Positions 34,438 through 42,828 of a stretch of DNA of 64,000 bases are shown piece by piece. Below the pieces are notes generated by a model, which made no database searches, had not been told where the DNA came from, and was given only the letters and a program-made list of their open reading frames with translations. The stretch comes from CAWCDJ01 sp963836015 (lineage in GTDB: Bacteria; Acidobacteriota; Terriglobia; Bryobacterales; Bryobacteraceae), in assembly GCA_963836015.1 (NCBI GenBank), contig CAWIIF010000015.1:496001-560000 (forward strand), given 5' to 3'. The stretch's first letter is position 1; every line of letters begins with the position of its first letter. The translations under genes and the position numbers were made by a program.

Positions 34438-35184
34438 ATGCGCGCGGAGCTGGCAACTCTGGAACAGAGAATCGGTTACTCCTTCTCGAATCCGGAATTG
34501 CTGCGCCGCGCGCTAACCCACAGTTCCCTCGCCAACGAAACCCGCACGGGCCAAAGCCCGCCTCTCCACGATAATGAACAATTGGAATTTCTGGGCGATT
34601 CGGTGCTGGGATTTCTCATCGCCGAGGCCCTGGTGCTCCGTTTTCCGGAGTACAGCGAAGGCCAGCTCTCGCGGCAGAAGGCGCACCTGGTAAGCGCCGC
34701 GCACCTGCACGGGGTGGCGCGGCGCCTCGACATCGGCAGCTTCCTCGAACTGGGCCGCAGTGAAGAGATGAGCGGCGGCCGCGCCAAGAAGACCCTGCTG
34801 GTGGACGCGCTCGAAGCGGTGATCGCGGCGATGTACCTGGATGGCGGCGCCGACCCGGTGCGCCGGTTTGTGAACACCCACGTGCTGGACGCACCCCTGG
34901 CATGGGACGAAGACGCCGGCACGGACATCCAGCCCGCCATCACGAATTTCAAGAGCGCTTTGCAGGAGCTGGCGCAATCGCACGGTCTGCCGCAGCCGCG
35001 CTACACCATCGTTCGGGAGCGCGGCCCGGAGCATTCCAAAATGTTCACGGTGGAAGCGCGGATCGGCAAGGACTGGACCGGCCAGGCCGAGGGACGCACC
35101 AAGAAAATTGCCGCGCAGCGTGCTGCCCGCGGCGTCTACGACCGCCTGCAGGAGGCCGGGAAAGCCGGCGCGCTCAAAGAGTAG
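34438..35184 (+). CDS. rnc: Ribonuclease III
   Basis: RNase III cuts double-stranded RNA in rRNA precursors and some mRNAs. The 248-residue protein has the endonuclease domain (about 1-155) with ALTHSSLANE, the signature DNEQLEFLGDSVLGF, and VDALEAVIAAMYLDGG supplying the second acidic metal ligands. A dsRNA-binding domain (about 170-240) follows, with FKSALQELAQSHGLPQPRY and GRTKKIAAQRAARGVYDRL. The length is normal. I take the ATG at 34438, since the open frame further upstream is the shadow of the TPR gene. Confidence 0.96.
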   Translation: MRAELATLEQRIGYSFSNPELLRRALTHSSLANETRTGQSPPLHDNEQLEFLGDSVLGFLIAEALVLRFPEYSEGQLSRQKAHLVSAAHLHGVARRLDIGSFLELGRSEEMSGGRAKKTLLVDALEAVIAAMYLDGGADPVRRFVNTHVLDAPLAWDEDAGTDIQPAITNFKSALQELAQSHGLPQPRYTIVRERGPEHSKMFTVEARIGKDWTGQAEGRTKKIAAQRAARGVYDRLQEAGKAGALKE

Positions 35185-35228
35185 CCTGGTTGATATCCAG
35201 GTTCTCCAGTACGCGCCACCCTCATGCT

Positions 35229-37988
35229 TCATTCATACCGCAGCGCGATCACCGGGTCGACCCGGGTCGCCCGCCGGGCGGGCCAGTAGCCCGCCGCCAG
35301 AGCCGCGGCCGCCAGGAATCCCGATGCGCCCAGAAACGCCGCCGGATCGAGCGTGCTGAGATCGAACAGGAACGACGCCATGAGCCGCGACACCGCCGCC
35401 GCGCCGGCGAATCCAACCGCCAGCCCGATCGCCACCGGCCGCATAGTCTGCAACATTACCAGCCGCAGCACGGCGTCGCGCCGCGCCCCGAGAGCCATTC
35501 GGATTCCGATCTCCTGGGTCCGCTGGGTCACCGCGAACCCAACGGTTCCGTGGATCCCTACCGAGGCCATCAGCAGCCCCAGCAGCCCGATGATCGCCGA
35601 GCCGATCGCGCCCATGCGCGCCACCACGAACCCCGTCTGGTTGCTGAACGCGGTCTGCGAATCCGCCACTTCGCCTTCGAGATCGCTGTGGAGCGCCCGA
35701 AACTCGCGCTGCACGGCCGCCGCCGCGGTGCCCTCATCGCCCCGCGCACGCATGATGATCGCGCCGTTCAGCCGGGCCGGAAAGTACAGGCAGGTCGGGT
35801 CCACCCGGTACAGGTCCGCGCTCCGTATATCCTTCGCCACCCCGACAACCACGCTCGACGCCGAGTGAGGATACTCCTCTCCGGCGAACCGGCTGCTCCC
35901 GCGGCCGGGGCCAAACGCCATGCGCTTGCCGAGCGGATCCTCCCCCGGCCAGAAGCGCCGCGCCGTGGCCTCGCTGACGATCACCGGGGCGCCGTCGAAG
36001 TTCAGCCCGACGCGCGCCTCTTCCGCGGTGAAATTGCGTCCGCGCACAATCGGAATTCCCAGAGTTGCGAAATAGCCGGGCGTCACCTGGCTGTATAGAG
36101 CTATCGGTGTTCCCGGTTCATCGAGGTCCCCGCCGCGGAGGGCCACCGCCACCGACCTCAGCCCGCCCGCCAGCGGCACTCGCCCGGCCGCTACCGATTG
36201 AATTTCCGGCAGGCTGCCCAGGCGGCGCGCCAGTTGAGCGACCTCCGTTTCCGTGGCGTTTCGATCCGCGCCCGGCGACCACACATGCAGCACCAGGATG
36301 TGGCGGTAGTTGAATCCGAGATCCACCTGCAGGGCCCGCTGCGAGGTCCGTGCCAGCAGGCCCGCGGCGATCAAGAGCGCCAGGCACACCGCCACCTGCG
36401 TCCCCACCATCAGGTCGCGCAGCCGCGATTTGCGGAGCCGGCCGCCGAACGCCGCGCCCTCGTCTTTCAGGGCCGAGGTCAGGTTGGGCCGCGAAGCCTC
36501 AAGCGCTGGAGCCAGCCCGCTCGCCACCGTGGCGGCGATCGCCAGGAAGAGCGTGTATGCCAGCACGCGACCGTCCGGCGCTACATGCATCACGATGGTG
36601 AAGTAGGGGGGCAGGGCCGCCGCCACCTCCAGCATCAGAATGTGCAGCGACCACCACGAAAAGGCAATGCCCGCGCCGCCCGCCAGGAGGCTCATCACGG
36701 CGTTCTCCGTCAGCAGTTGCCGGATCAGCCGCCCGCGGCTCGCGCCAATCGCCAGCCGGATCGCGATCTCCCTCTGCCGCGCCGCGGATCGCGCCAGCAG
36801 CAGGCTGGCGACATTAGCGCACGCGATCAGCAGCACCAGCCCGACCGCCGCCAGGATGACCACGGCCATGGCCATCGCCCGCGGGTCGGGCGGTCCATTC
36901 GGTGTTGCCGTAACTACCACCAGGCTGCTCGCCGGGCTGCGCTGCGGATCCCGCTCCCCCGGGTCGGCCAGCCGGAGCCGCCCCGCCAGGCCGTTCAGCT
37001 CCGCCTGCGCCTGCGCCTGCTCCGCACCGCCCTGCAAACGGCCGAATAGCCGGCAGCAAACCGAATGGCGGTCGCTCAGCGCGCCGGCACGGGACATCAG
37101 GCGCGCCTGCACCGTGAGGGGCAGCCACAGGTCCGGAATCATCGGCAGCGTGCCGCTGAAATCGCGCGGAGTGATCCCCACTACCGTCACGCTCTGGCCG
37201 TTCAGCGTCAGCCGTCGCCCGAGCAGTCCCGGGTCCCGGCCGAACCGCCGGTCCCAGTAGTTGTAACTCATGAGCGCCACCGCCGGCGCGCCCGCCGCGT
37301 CCTCCTCGTCTGAAAAGGTGCGGCCCACGGACGCCCCCACGCCCAGCATCTGAAAGTAATTTCCCGACACTCCGCCAACTCCCACCTGCTCCGCGCTCCC
37401 GGCCAGGGTCTTCGGGAGCCGGAATCCCATGGCGTCCGCGATACTGGAGTGCGCCTCCGGCGACGCCGTTCCGACTCCACCCAGGGTGAACGCGTTGCCG
37501 AAACCGGCCGCCGCCAGCCGGGATAAAGCCCGTGTGTTGTCGCGGTAGTATACGTAATCCGGATATGAAAAGAACTGGTCGCGGTTGCTATGGGTGATCT
37601 GCACCAGACGTTCCGGCTGCGGGGCGGGAATGGGACGCAGTGCCACCGCGTTGAACGCCGTGAAAATCGCCGTGTTGACCCCGATCCCGATCGCCAGCGT
37701 CAGCACCGCAATCGCCGTGAAGGCCGGGTTCCTCCACAGCGCGCGCAGGGCGTACTGCACGTCCCGCCGGCACGTCTCCACGAACGCCAGCCCGCGCGTT
37801 TCGCGATGCGCCTCGCGCAATTGCGCGAGCCCCCCCAGTTCCACGCGCGCCGCGCGCAGGGCCTCCTCGGGCGTACGGCCGCGCCGGCGATGCTCCTCCG
37901 CCAACATCTCGAGGTGCAGTTCCAGCTCCTGGTCGAAATCCCCATCCATCTTCCGGGTGCGAAAGAGCGCCCAAATCCGTTTCCACAT
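35229..37988 (-). CDS. Long MacB/FtsX-type permease with two FtsX domains
   Basis: The 919-residue protein has the same layout as the permease at 12191. There is a helical prefix (FDQELELHLEMLAEEHRRRG), a first helix (NPAFTAIAVLTLAIGIGVNT), a MacB-type core and a first FtsX domain (LLIACANVASLLLARSAARQ, IAIRLAIGASRGRLIRQLL). The central helix is VGTQVAVCLALLIAAGLLAR, followed by a second core and a last FtsX domain with TQEIGIRMALGARRDAVLRL and PARRATRVDPVIALRYE. No PadR gene adjoins it. TATATA lies about 60 bases upstream of the start. Function and substrate are unknown. Orphan duplicated permeases like this are greatly expanded in Solibacter-type genomes. Confidence 0.92.
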   Translation of the reverse strand: MWKRIWALFRTRKMDGDFDQELELHLEMLAEEHRRRGRTPEEALRAARVELGGLAQLREAHRETRGLAFVETCRRDVQYALRALWRNPAFTAIAVLTLAIGIGVNTAIFTAFNAVALRPIPAPQPERLVQITHSNRDQFFSYPDYVYYRDNTRALSRLAAAGFGNAFTLGGVGTASPEAHSSIADAMGFRLPKTLAGSAEQVGVGGVSGNYFQMLGVGASVGRTFSDEEDAAGAPAVALMSYNYWDRRFGRDPGLLGRRLTLNGQSVTVVGITPRDFSGTLPMIPDLWLPLTVQARLMSRAGALSDRHSVCCRLFGRLQGGAEQAQAQAELNGLAGRLRLADPGERDPQRSPASSLVVVTATPNGPPDPRAMAMAVVILAAVGLVLLIACANVASLLLARSAARQREIAIRLAIGASRGRLIRQLLTENAVMSLLAGGAGIAFSWWSLHILMLEVAAALPPYFTIVMHVAPDGRVLAYTLFLAIAATVASGLAPALEASRPNLTSALKDEGAAFGGRLRKSRLRDLMVGTQVAVCLALLIAAGLLARTSQRALQVDLGFNYRHILVLHVWSPGADRNATETEVAQLARRLGSLPEIQSVAAGRVPLAGGLRSVAVALRGGDLDEPGTPIALYSQVTPGYFATLGIPIVRGRNFTAEEARVGLNFDGAPVIVSEATARRFWPGEDPLGKRMAFGPGRGSSRFAGEEYPHSASSVVVGVAKDIRSADLYRVDPTCLYFPARLNGAIIMRARGDEGTAAAAVQREFRALHSDLEGEVADSQTAFSNQTGFVVARMGAIGSAIIGLLGLLMASVGIHGTVGFAVTQRTQEIGIRMALGARRDAVLRLVMLQTMRPVAIGLAVGFAGAAAVSRLMASFLFDLSTLDPAAFLGASGFLAAAALAAGYWPARRATRVDPVIALRYE

Positions 37989-38118
37989 GGCATCACCCCC
38001 GCGTTTCGAACCGCATCATCTCAGGCCGGGCCTCCTGTGGGTTATATAGAGGAGTCTCGCAGTGTTCCTGTGGGATGTCAAGTGGATGGAGAATTTCGCC
38101 GTCGTTGATTCTTGCTTC

Positions 38119-38529
38119 TTACATCTCCGCGTAACTGACGCGGACACGGGGGCCTGCCGGAATGGCCCTCACGGGAAGCGTGAAAGACCTGGTGGCCACG
38201 GCGCCATCGAAGCCCTCGGCCAGGATGGTGTAGTGAGTGGTGTGTTCCGGTACGATTTCGAGGCAGTGGCTGGCGGAGGGGTATACGCCTTGCAGAGTGG
38301 GGGAAATCTTTACAGAGCGCGCGTTTTCCACGCCGTAGCAGAGCTGGGCTTTTTCCCCCGGCATCAGCGTGCCTACGCTGGCGTAGAATTGCAGGATCCG
38401 GACGGGTCCCGGGCTTGTGCCGACCGGGCGCACCCAAACGTGCGAATCGGTCTCCCGGAGCGAACTGATCGCCCATAGGGCCACGATCAACCCGAGAGCT
38501 ACCCAAAGCCTGGTAAAGCGGAACAGCAT
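38119..38529 (-). CDS. Small exported protein of unknown function
   Basis: The 136-residue protein starts at the ATG 38529 (MLFRFTRLWVALGLIVALWA), with an AGG-type ribosome-binding site; a frame ten codons longer exists. A single N-terminal hydrophobic helix serves as a signal or anchor. The rest looks like one immunoglobulin-like beta sandwich: VRILQFYASVGTLMPGEKAQ, LCYGVENARSVKISP, TTHYTILAEGFDGAVATRSF. The pattern of a polar 'call for charge' motif (PGEKAQLCYGV) followed by TTHYTI is common in small acidobacterial Ig-like secreted proteins. No partner genes are evident. Confidence 0.78.
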   Translation of the reverse strand: MLFRFTRLWVALGLIVALWAISSLRETDSHVWVRPVGTSPGPVRILQFYASVGTLMPGEKAQLCYGVENARSVKISPTLQGVYPSASHCLEIVPEHTTHYTILAEGFDGAVATRSFTLPVRAIPAGPRVRVSYAEM

Positions 38530-38627
38530 CGGCCTACCTTTAGACTCCACTATTCGCACGAAGGTTGCAAGCAGGGCGGGTGGCTTCCGGGCTCTGCTGG
38601 ACCCTCAGTTGCAGGGTTTCTTCACAC

Positions 38628-39536
38628 ATGAGAGCGAAACAGGCCGAAACCGTGCTCGTGGATGGCCGCGAGGTGAAAATCACGCGTCCCGATAAGATCC
38701 TGTTCCCCGAGGACGGCATCACCAAGGGCGACCTGATTCGCTACTACCAGCGCATCGGTCCTCGGATGCTGCCTTACCTCGAAGGGCGTCCGCTGTCCAT
38801 GCAGAGGTTTCCGGATGGTATCGATCAGCCCGGATTCTTTCAGAAGGCGGCGGCCCGCTACTACCCGGAATGGATCCAGAGGGCCACCGTCAGGAAAGCA
38901 GGGGGGACGGTCACCCATGTGGTTTGCGGTGACCTGGCGACCCTGGTATATCTCGCCAACCAGGCCTGTGTCACGATGCATACCTGGCTCAGCCGGATCG
39001 ACAGGCCGGAGTCTCCCGATCAGATGATCTTCGATCTCGACCCCTCCACCGGCGAGCTCGCGCCGGTCATCGACGCTGCGCGAGCGATCCGGGCGGTCCT
39101 CGACGATCTCGAATTGCCGGCGTTCCTCAAGACCACCGGCGGCCGGGGATTGCATATCGTAGTGCCCCTCGATCGCCAGCACGATTTCGAGGCGGTTCGC
39201 GGATTTGCCAGGCGCGTGGCGCAGGTCGTGGTGGATCGCGATCCTGCGCGGTACACGCTGGAACAGTACAAGAGCAAGCGGCAGGACCGCGTGTTTCTCG
39301 ATATCAATCGCAATGCCTATGCGCAAACGGCCGTGGCGGTCTATTCCGTGCGGCCGCGCAAGGGCGCGCCGGTTTCGGCTCCGCTCGCGTGGAGCGAACT
39401 GGAGACCGAGGGCTTCCGTCCCGACGGCGTGAACCTGCTAACCGCAATGGAGCGGCTCGAAAGGATCGAGGACCCCTGGAAGGACTTCGGGCGCCGCGCC
39501 GGATCGCTCGACCAGGCCGCCCGTCATCTGCGCTAA
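38628..39536 (+). CDS. Stand-alone LigD-type primase-polymerase
   Basis: The roughly 302-residue protein matches the polymerase domain of bacterial LigD, an archaeo-eukaryotic primase-type enzyme that fills and adds nucleotides or ribonucleotides in non-homologous end joining. Visible are VKITRPDKILFPEDGITKGD, CVTMHTWLSRIDRPESPDQM, the metal-binding pair in MIFDLDPS, and GGRGLHIVVPLDRQHDFEAV. I use the ATG 38628; an in-frame ATG at 38565 adds 21 residues. No ligase, phosphoesterase or Ku gene adjoins it, so the end-joining module is split in this genome or the enzyme serves another repair path. Confidence 0.92.
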   Translation: MRAKQAETVLVDGREVKITRPDKILFPEDGITKGDLIRYYQRIGPRMLPYLEGRPLSMQRFPDGIDQPGFFQKAAARYYPEWIQRATVRKAGGTVTHVVCGDLATLVYLANQACVTMHTWLSRIDRPESPDQMIFDLDPSTGELAPVIDAARAIRAVLDDLELPAFLKTTGGRGLHIVVPLDRQHDFEAVRGFARRVAQVVVDRDPARYTLEQYKSKRQDRVFLDINRNAYAQTAVAVYSVRPRKGAPVSAPLAWSELETEGFRPDGVNLLTAMERLERIEDPWKDFGRRAGSLDQAARHLR

Positions 39537-39548
39537 CCTGACAAAATC

Positions 39549-40343
39549 ATGGGCATTCGAATCGTTCAGGTGGATGCGTTTACCAACCGGCCGTTTGCGG
39601 GGAATCCGGCGGCGGTGTGCGTTCTCGGGGAGCCGCGGCCGGACCAGTGGATGCGCGATGTGGCGCGTGAAATGAACCTCTCGGAAACGGCTTTCCTCAC
39701 GCCGCAGGATGGCGGATACAACCTGCGCTGGCTGACTCCGGCCGTGGAGGTGGATCTGTGCGGGCACGCCACGGTGGCGAGCGCGCACGTGTTGTGGCAG
39801 GACGGACACCTGCCGGAAGGACGCCAGGCGCGGTTCCACACGCGCAGCGGGCTCCTGCTGGCGGACCGCCGCGGAGACTGGATCGAATTGGACTTTCCGG
39901 CCAAAGCGAGTGTCGAGGCCGCCGCGCCGGAGGGAATGCTGAAAGCGCTGGGCGTAGAGCGCGCCCGGTACGTGGGAAAGAACGCCTGGGACTACCTGGT
40001 GGAAGTGGATTCCGAGGAGACGCTGCGCGGCCTTTCGCCGGACCATTCGACGCTGCGCAAGATCCCGGTGCGCGGGATCATCGTGACGTCGCGGGCCTCG
40101 GACGGCGGGTTCGATTTCGTCTCGCGCTTTTTCGCGCCTGGGTCGGGCATCGACGAAGATCCCGTGACGGGGTCGGCGCATACGGCGCTCGGGCCGTACT
40201 GGTCGCCGAAGCTCGGGAAGACGGAGCTCACGGCCTACCAGGCCTCGGCGCGCGGCGGCGTGGTGAAGGTGCGGCTGCAGGGCGATCGCGTAATCCTGGG
40301 CGGCCAGGCGGTCACCGTGATGACGGGAGAGTTGCTCGCGTAG
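39549..40343 (+). CDS. PhzF-family isomerase/epimerase
   Basis: The 264-residue protein has the PhzF/DapF-like double fold: QVDAFTNRPFAGNPAAVCVL at the N terminus, the catalytic Glu46 in NLSETAFL, LCGHATVASAHVLW, and FAPGSGIDEDPVTGSAHTAL in the second half. PhzF catalyses an isomerisation in phenazine synthesis, but most family members act on unknown small molecules. The gene begins 13 bases after the LigD-type gene and is probably cotranscribed. No phenazine genes are present. Confidence 0.93.
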   Translation: MGIRIVQVDAFTNRPFAGNPAAVCVLGEPRPDQWMRDVAREMNLSETAFLTPQDGGYNLRWLTPAVEVDLCGHATVASAHVLWQDGHLPEGRQARFHTRSGLLLADRRGDWIELDFPAKASVEAAAPEGMLKALGVERARYVGKNAWDYLVEVDSEETLRGLSPDHSTLRKIPVRGIIVTSRASDGGFDFVSRFFAPGSGIDEDPVTGSAHTALGPYWSPKLGKTELTAYQASARGGVVKVRLQGDRVILGGQAVTVMTGELLA

Positions 40344-40351
40344 AAACGATT

Positions 40352-41839
40352 CTATTTCGGCGGGCCGAACGTCACGGTCGATTCGCCGGTGTACTTGTGG
40401 TAATTGCGGAAGTCGATCGCGTTGCGGCTGCACATGTTCGTGCCGCGCTGGCAGCTTAGCGTCTCGGCATGCACCGGCAGAAGGTACTGCTTCGCGTCTC
40501 CCAGGCGGATGTACTGATAGTCGGTCGCGGACTCGACATGATCGGTCGGGAAGGCGTCTGGGAACCCGATGGCCTGCATCTCGATGCGCAGCACGCGGGC
40601 AGTCTGCGGGTCGATCCACACCGAGCCTTTGTAAGCCGGCTGGTAGGTCTGGCCCGACATGTGGATCTGCCAGTGAGAGTTCTCACGCTTGACGCGGAAA
40701 TCGTAGAGCTTGGCGCCGAGGCCGCTGATACGATCGTCACGCTGGAAGAAAAAATCGGCTGCGGTGGCGGGTGAGAATAGGTCGATGAGCACAGTTCCGA
40801 ATTCGCCGGTGGACCAGGCGCCGCCGGTCTCTTCCAGGCTTTTCTTCGCCTTGCCGTTGACGGCGATATCGCGGTAATCCTCTTTGCCGTTGTCGTACAC
40901 CACATTCATGGTCACGACGTCGAGCGGATTCCAATGCGCCGGGCTGCTTTCGCTCTCGTACCGCGTCACCATCTCCTGGCAGACGTAGCTCGGCAAGGTC
41001 TCGGTGAAGTCGAGCGCGGCATCGGTGGCGCGGCGGATCAATTGATCCATGGGGCGCGTGTCGGCCGGCAGGGTGTTGTCTTCGCGGCGAATGCTGGGGG
41101 GCGGCGCGGGAGCCGTGCCGGCTGCCGGCGGGGCCGCGGGGGCCGGCGGCGGAGCGGCCGCGGCAACTTCCTCAGGCGAGGCGCTGGCGTGCTCGCGCGA
41201 CTTATCTACCACCCCGCCGCGCTTCAGTTTGGGCGGGCCAGGGTCATCGGGGTCGTGCGAAGGCGGAGGAACACGCTCGGCGGAAGGTTCCGGAGCATCT
41301 TTGCCCCAAGTGTCCACCACGCCGTCGTTCTTGTCTTTGTCCTTGTCCTTCTGCGAAGTCGTCTCCGTTGAAGCCGCTTTCTCCCAGTAGACGTTGACGG
41401 CGACCAGCTCTCCCGTCTGGTCTTCCGGTCCCTCGACCGAGATCTGGTCTCCAAGATTGAACTTGGGCGACTTCAACTCCTCGCCGCCTTTGAAGAACTT
41501 GGTCTTGCTGGTCCGTTTGAAATCCAACACCCGGTAATCGCCGAGCTCGAGCGAGATGGTCTTGTCGTCCATCACCTTGAGCTTGCCGCGGAAGTTGGGC
41601 AGTGGTTGTCCCGAGTCGGCCTTCTTGTCCTTGGACTGTTTGCCTCGACCTGGGATCGGGAGGGGGATCCCTCCGGTGCCGCCCCCGGGGTACCCGCCGG
41701 GATAGCCACCCGGATATCCGCCGGGGTAACCGCCCGGATAGCCGGTTGGGGGATATACCTGAGCGGAAGCGACGCCTAAGGTGAGTAAAGCGCCGGCAAG
41801 AAGCCGGACACCACGGGCGGTCGGGTTGCGGTGCGACAT
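40352..41839 (-). CDS. Secreted YPGG-repeat protein of unknown function
   Basis: I start at the ATG 41839 (MSHRNPTARGVRLLAGALLT), which has a signal peptide ending near VASAQ. Five GYPGG repeats follow (about residues 32-55), then a charged linker and a beta-rich segment (LKVMDDKTISLELGDYRVLD). A long Pro/Ala-rich disordered region comes next, then a C-terminal domain of about 220 residues (LPSYVCQEMVTRYESESSPA, YKGSVWIDPQTARVLRIEMQ). The C-terminal domain resembles outer-membrane lipoprotein carrier-like folds in its WIDPxTARVLRIE strand, but that is a weak analogy. The function is unknown. It converges on the PhzF gene with 8 bases between. Confidence 0.8.
   Translation of the reverse strand: MSHRNPTARGVRLLAGALLTLGVASAQVYPPTGYPGGYPGGYPGGYPGGYPGGGTGGIPLPIPGRGKQSKDKKADSGQPLPNFRGKLKVMDDKTISLELGDYRVLDFKRTSKTKFFKGGEELKSPKFNLGDQISVEGPEDQTGELVAVNVYWEKAASTETTSQKDKDKDKNDGVVDTWGKDAPEPSAERVPPPSHDPDDPGPPKLKRGGVVDKSREHASASPEEVAAAAPPPAPAAPPAAGTAPAPPPSIRREDNTLPADTRPMDQLIRRATDAALDFTETLPSYVCQEMVTRYESESSPAHWNPLDVVTMNVVYDNGKEDYRDIAVNGKAKKSLEETGGAWSTGEFGTVLIDLFSPATAADFFFQRDDRISGLGAKLYDFRVKRENSHWQIHMSGQTYQPAYKGSVWIDPQTARVLRIEMQAIGFPDAFPTDHVESATDYQYIRLGDAKQYLLPVHAETLSCQRGTNMCSRNAIDFRNYHKYTGESTVTFGPPK
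41682..41743 (-). repeat. Tandem GYPGG-coding repeat
   Basis: Five 12-base units encode GYPGG in tandem within the secreted protein at 40352-41839. Synonymous codons differ between units, so the repeat is old and maintained at protein level. It is coding, not a CRISPR or regulatory array. Confidence 0.85.
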
Positions 41840-41955
41840 TCCAGAAGGGTAGATGCTCCCGGAGCGGCCGGCGTTACCTTTTCTTCCATTTACTTGCGGT
41901 ACCACCGTGCTGGAGGCTTTTCGACGCGGCGTGATATCCTGAACGCGGAGAACCC

Positions 41956-42792
41956 GTGCCTTCGCGTTCCCTCCTCCTGGTAGATTCCGATCCCGCCATC
42001 CACGAACTCCTGGGCGACGCTTTGAAGGGGGATGACCGCCGCATCGACGACGTGTTCGACGGCCAGGAGGCGCTCGACCGGCTGCGCATCGCGCCCTGCG
42101 ACCTGGTGGTGGCCGGACAGGGCCGGAACGGGTTGGACGGGCTCAAGTTACTGCGGCGTCTCGGCGCGATGCGCCCGGAAACCAGGGTGATCGTGACCGG
42201 GGAGCAGAACCCGAAACTGGTGGTCGGCGCCATCCGCCAGCACGCCTACAGCTATTTTCACAAGCCGCTTGCCGCCGGGCCGGTGGCCGACATGGTCCAG
42301 CAGGCGCTCAGCTCCGAAACGTGGCGGGATGACATCCGAGTGCTTTCGGCCCGCCCGGAATGGATAACGCTCGAGGTCCGCTGCAAGATGGAGACGGCCG
42401 ACCGGACCATCCATTTCCTGCGGGAGCTGGAGTCTGACCTGGCACCCCATACGCGGGACGATGTGGCTGCGGCGTTCCGCGAGCTCCTGATGAACGCGAT
42501 TGAACACGGCGGCAAATCCGACCCGCGTAAACGGGTCCGCGTCTCGCTGCTGCGGACGCCTCGCTCCCTGATCGTCCATCTGGCCGACCCTGGATCGGGC
42601 TTCTCACTCGACATGCTCCCCCATGCCGCTATCTCGAACCCCGAGGACAAGCCGACACGCCACGTCGAGGTGCGGGCCGAAGAGGGCCGGCGTCCCGGGG
42701 GGTTCGGCATCCTCATGACGCGCAACCTCGTCGATGAGCTGCTCTACAACGAGCGCGGCAATGCCGTGTTATTCGTCAAATACCTTCAGTAA
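41956..42792 (+). CDS. Degenerate receiver domain fused to an anti-sigma-type ATPase
   Basis: The 278-residue protein starts at GTG 41956. Residues 1-118 have the receiver fold (LLLVDSDPAIHELLGDALKG and the conserved Lys in YFHKPLAA). However, the phospho-acceptor position is Gly54 (DLVVAGQG instead of DLVxxD), so it should not accept phosphate. Residues about 140-278 are a HATPase_c_2 domain like RsbW/SpoIIAB: AAFRELLMNAIEHGG is the N box and GGFGILMTRNLVDELLY is the later motif. Anti-sigma kinases of this type bind or phosphorylate anti-sigma antagonists, which suggests a partner-switching role. The SpoIIE phosphatase at 59520 would suit such a circuit, but it is 17 kb away. Confidence 0.85.
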   Translation: MPSRSLLLVDSDPAIHELLGDALKGDDRRIDDVFDGQEALDRLRIAPCDLVVAGQGRNGLDGLKLLRRLGAMRPETRVIVTGEQNPKLVVGAIRQHAYSYFHKPLAAGPVADMVQQALSSETWRDDIRVLSARPEWITLEVRCKMETADRTIHFLRELESDLAPHTRDDVAAAFRELLMNAIEHGGKSDPRKRVRVSLLRTPRSLIVHLADPGSGFSLDMLPHAAISNPEDKPTRHVEVRAEEGRRPGGFGILMTRNLVDELLYNERGNAVLFVKYLQ

Positions 42793-42828
42793 AATTGGGA
42801 ATTACGTAGCCTGTCACCGAATTAGAAA

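Noticed and set aside
41682..41743. Tandem repeat considered as a CRISPR-like array
   Set aside because: Unit length is 12 bases with no spacers, and it encodes GYPGG in frame in a secreted protein.
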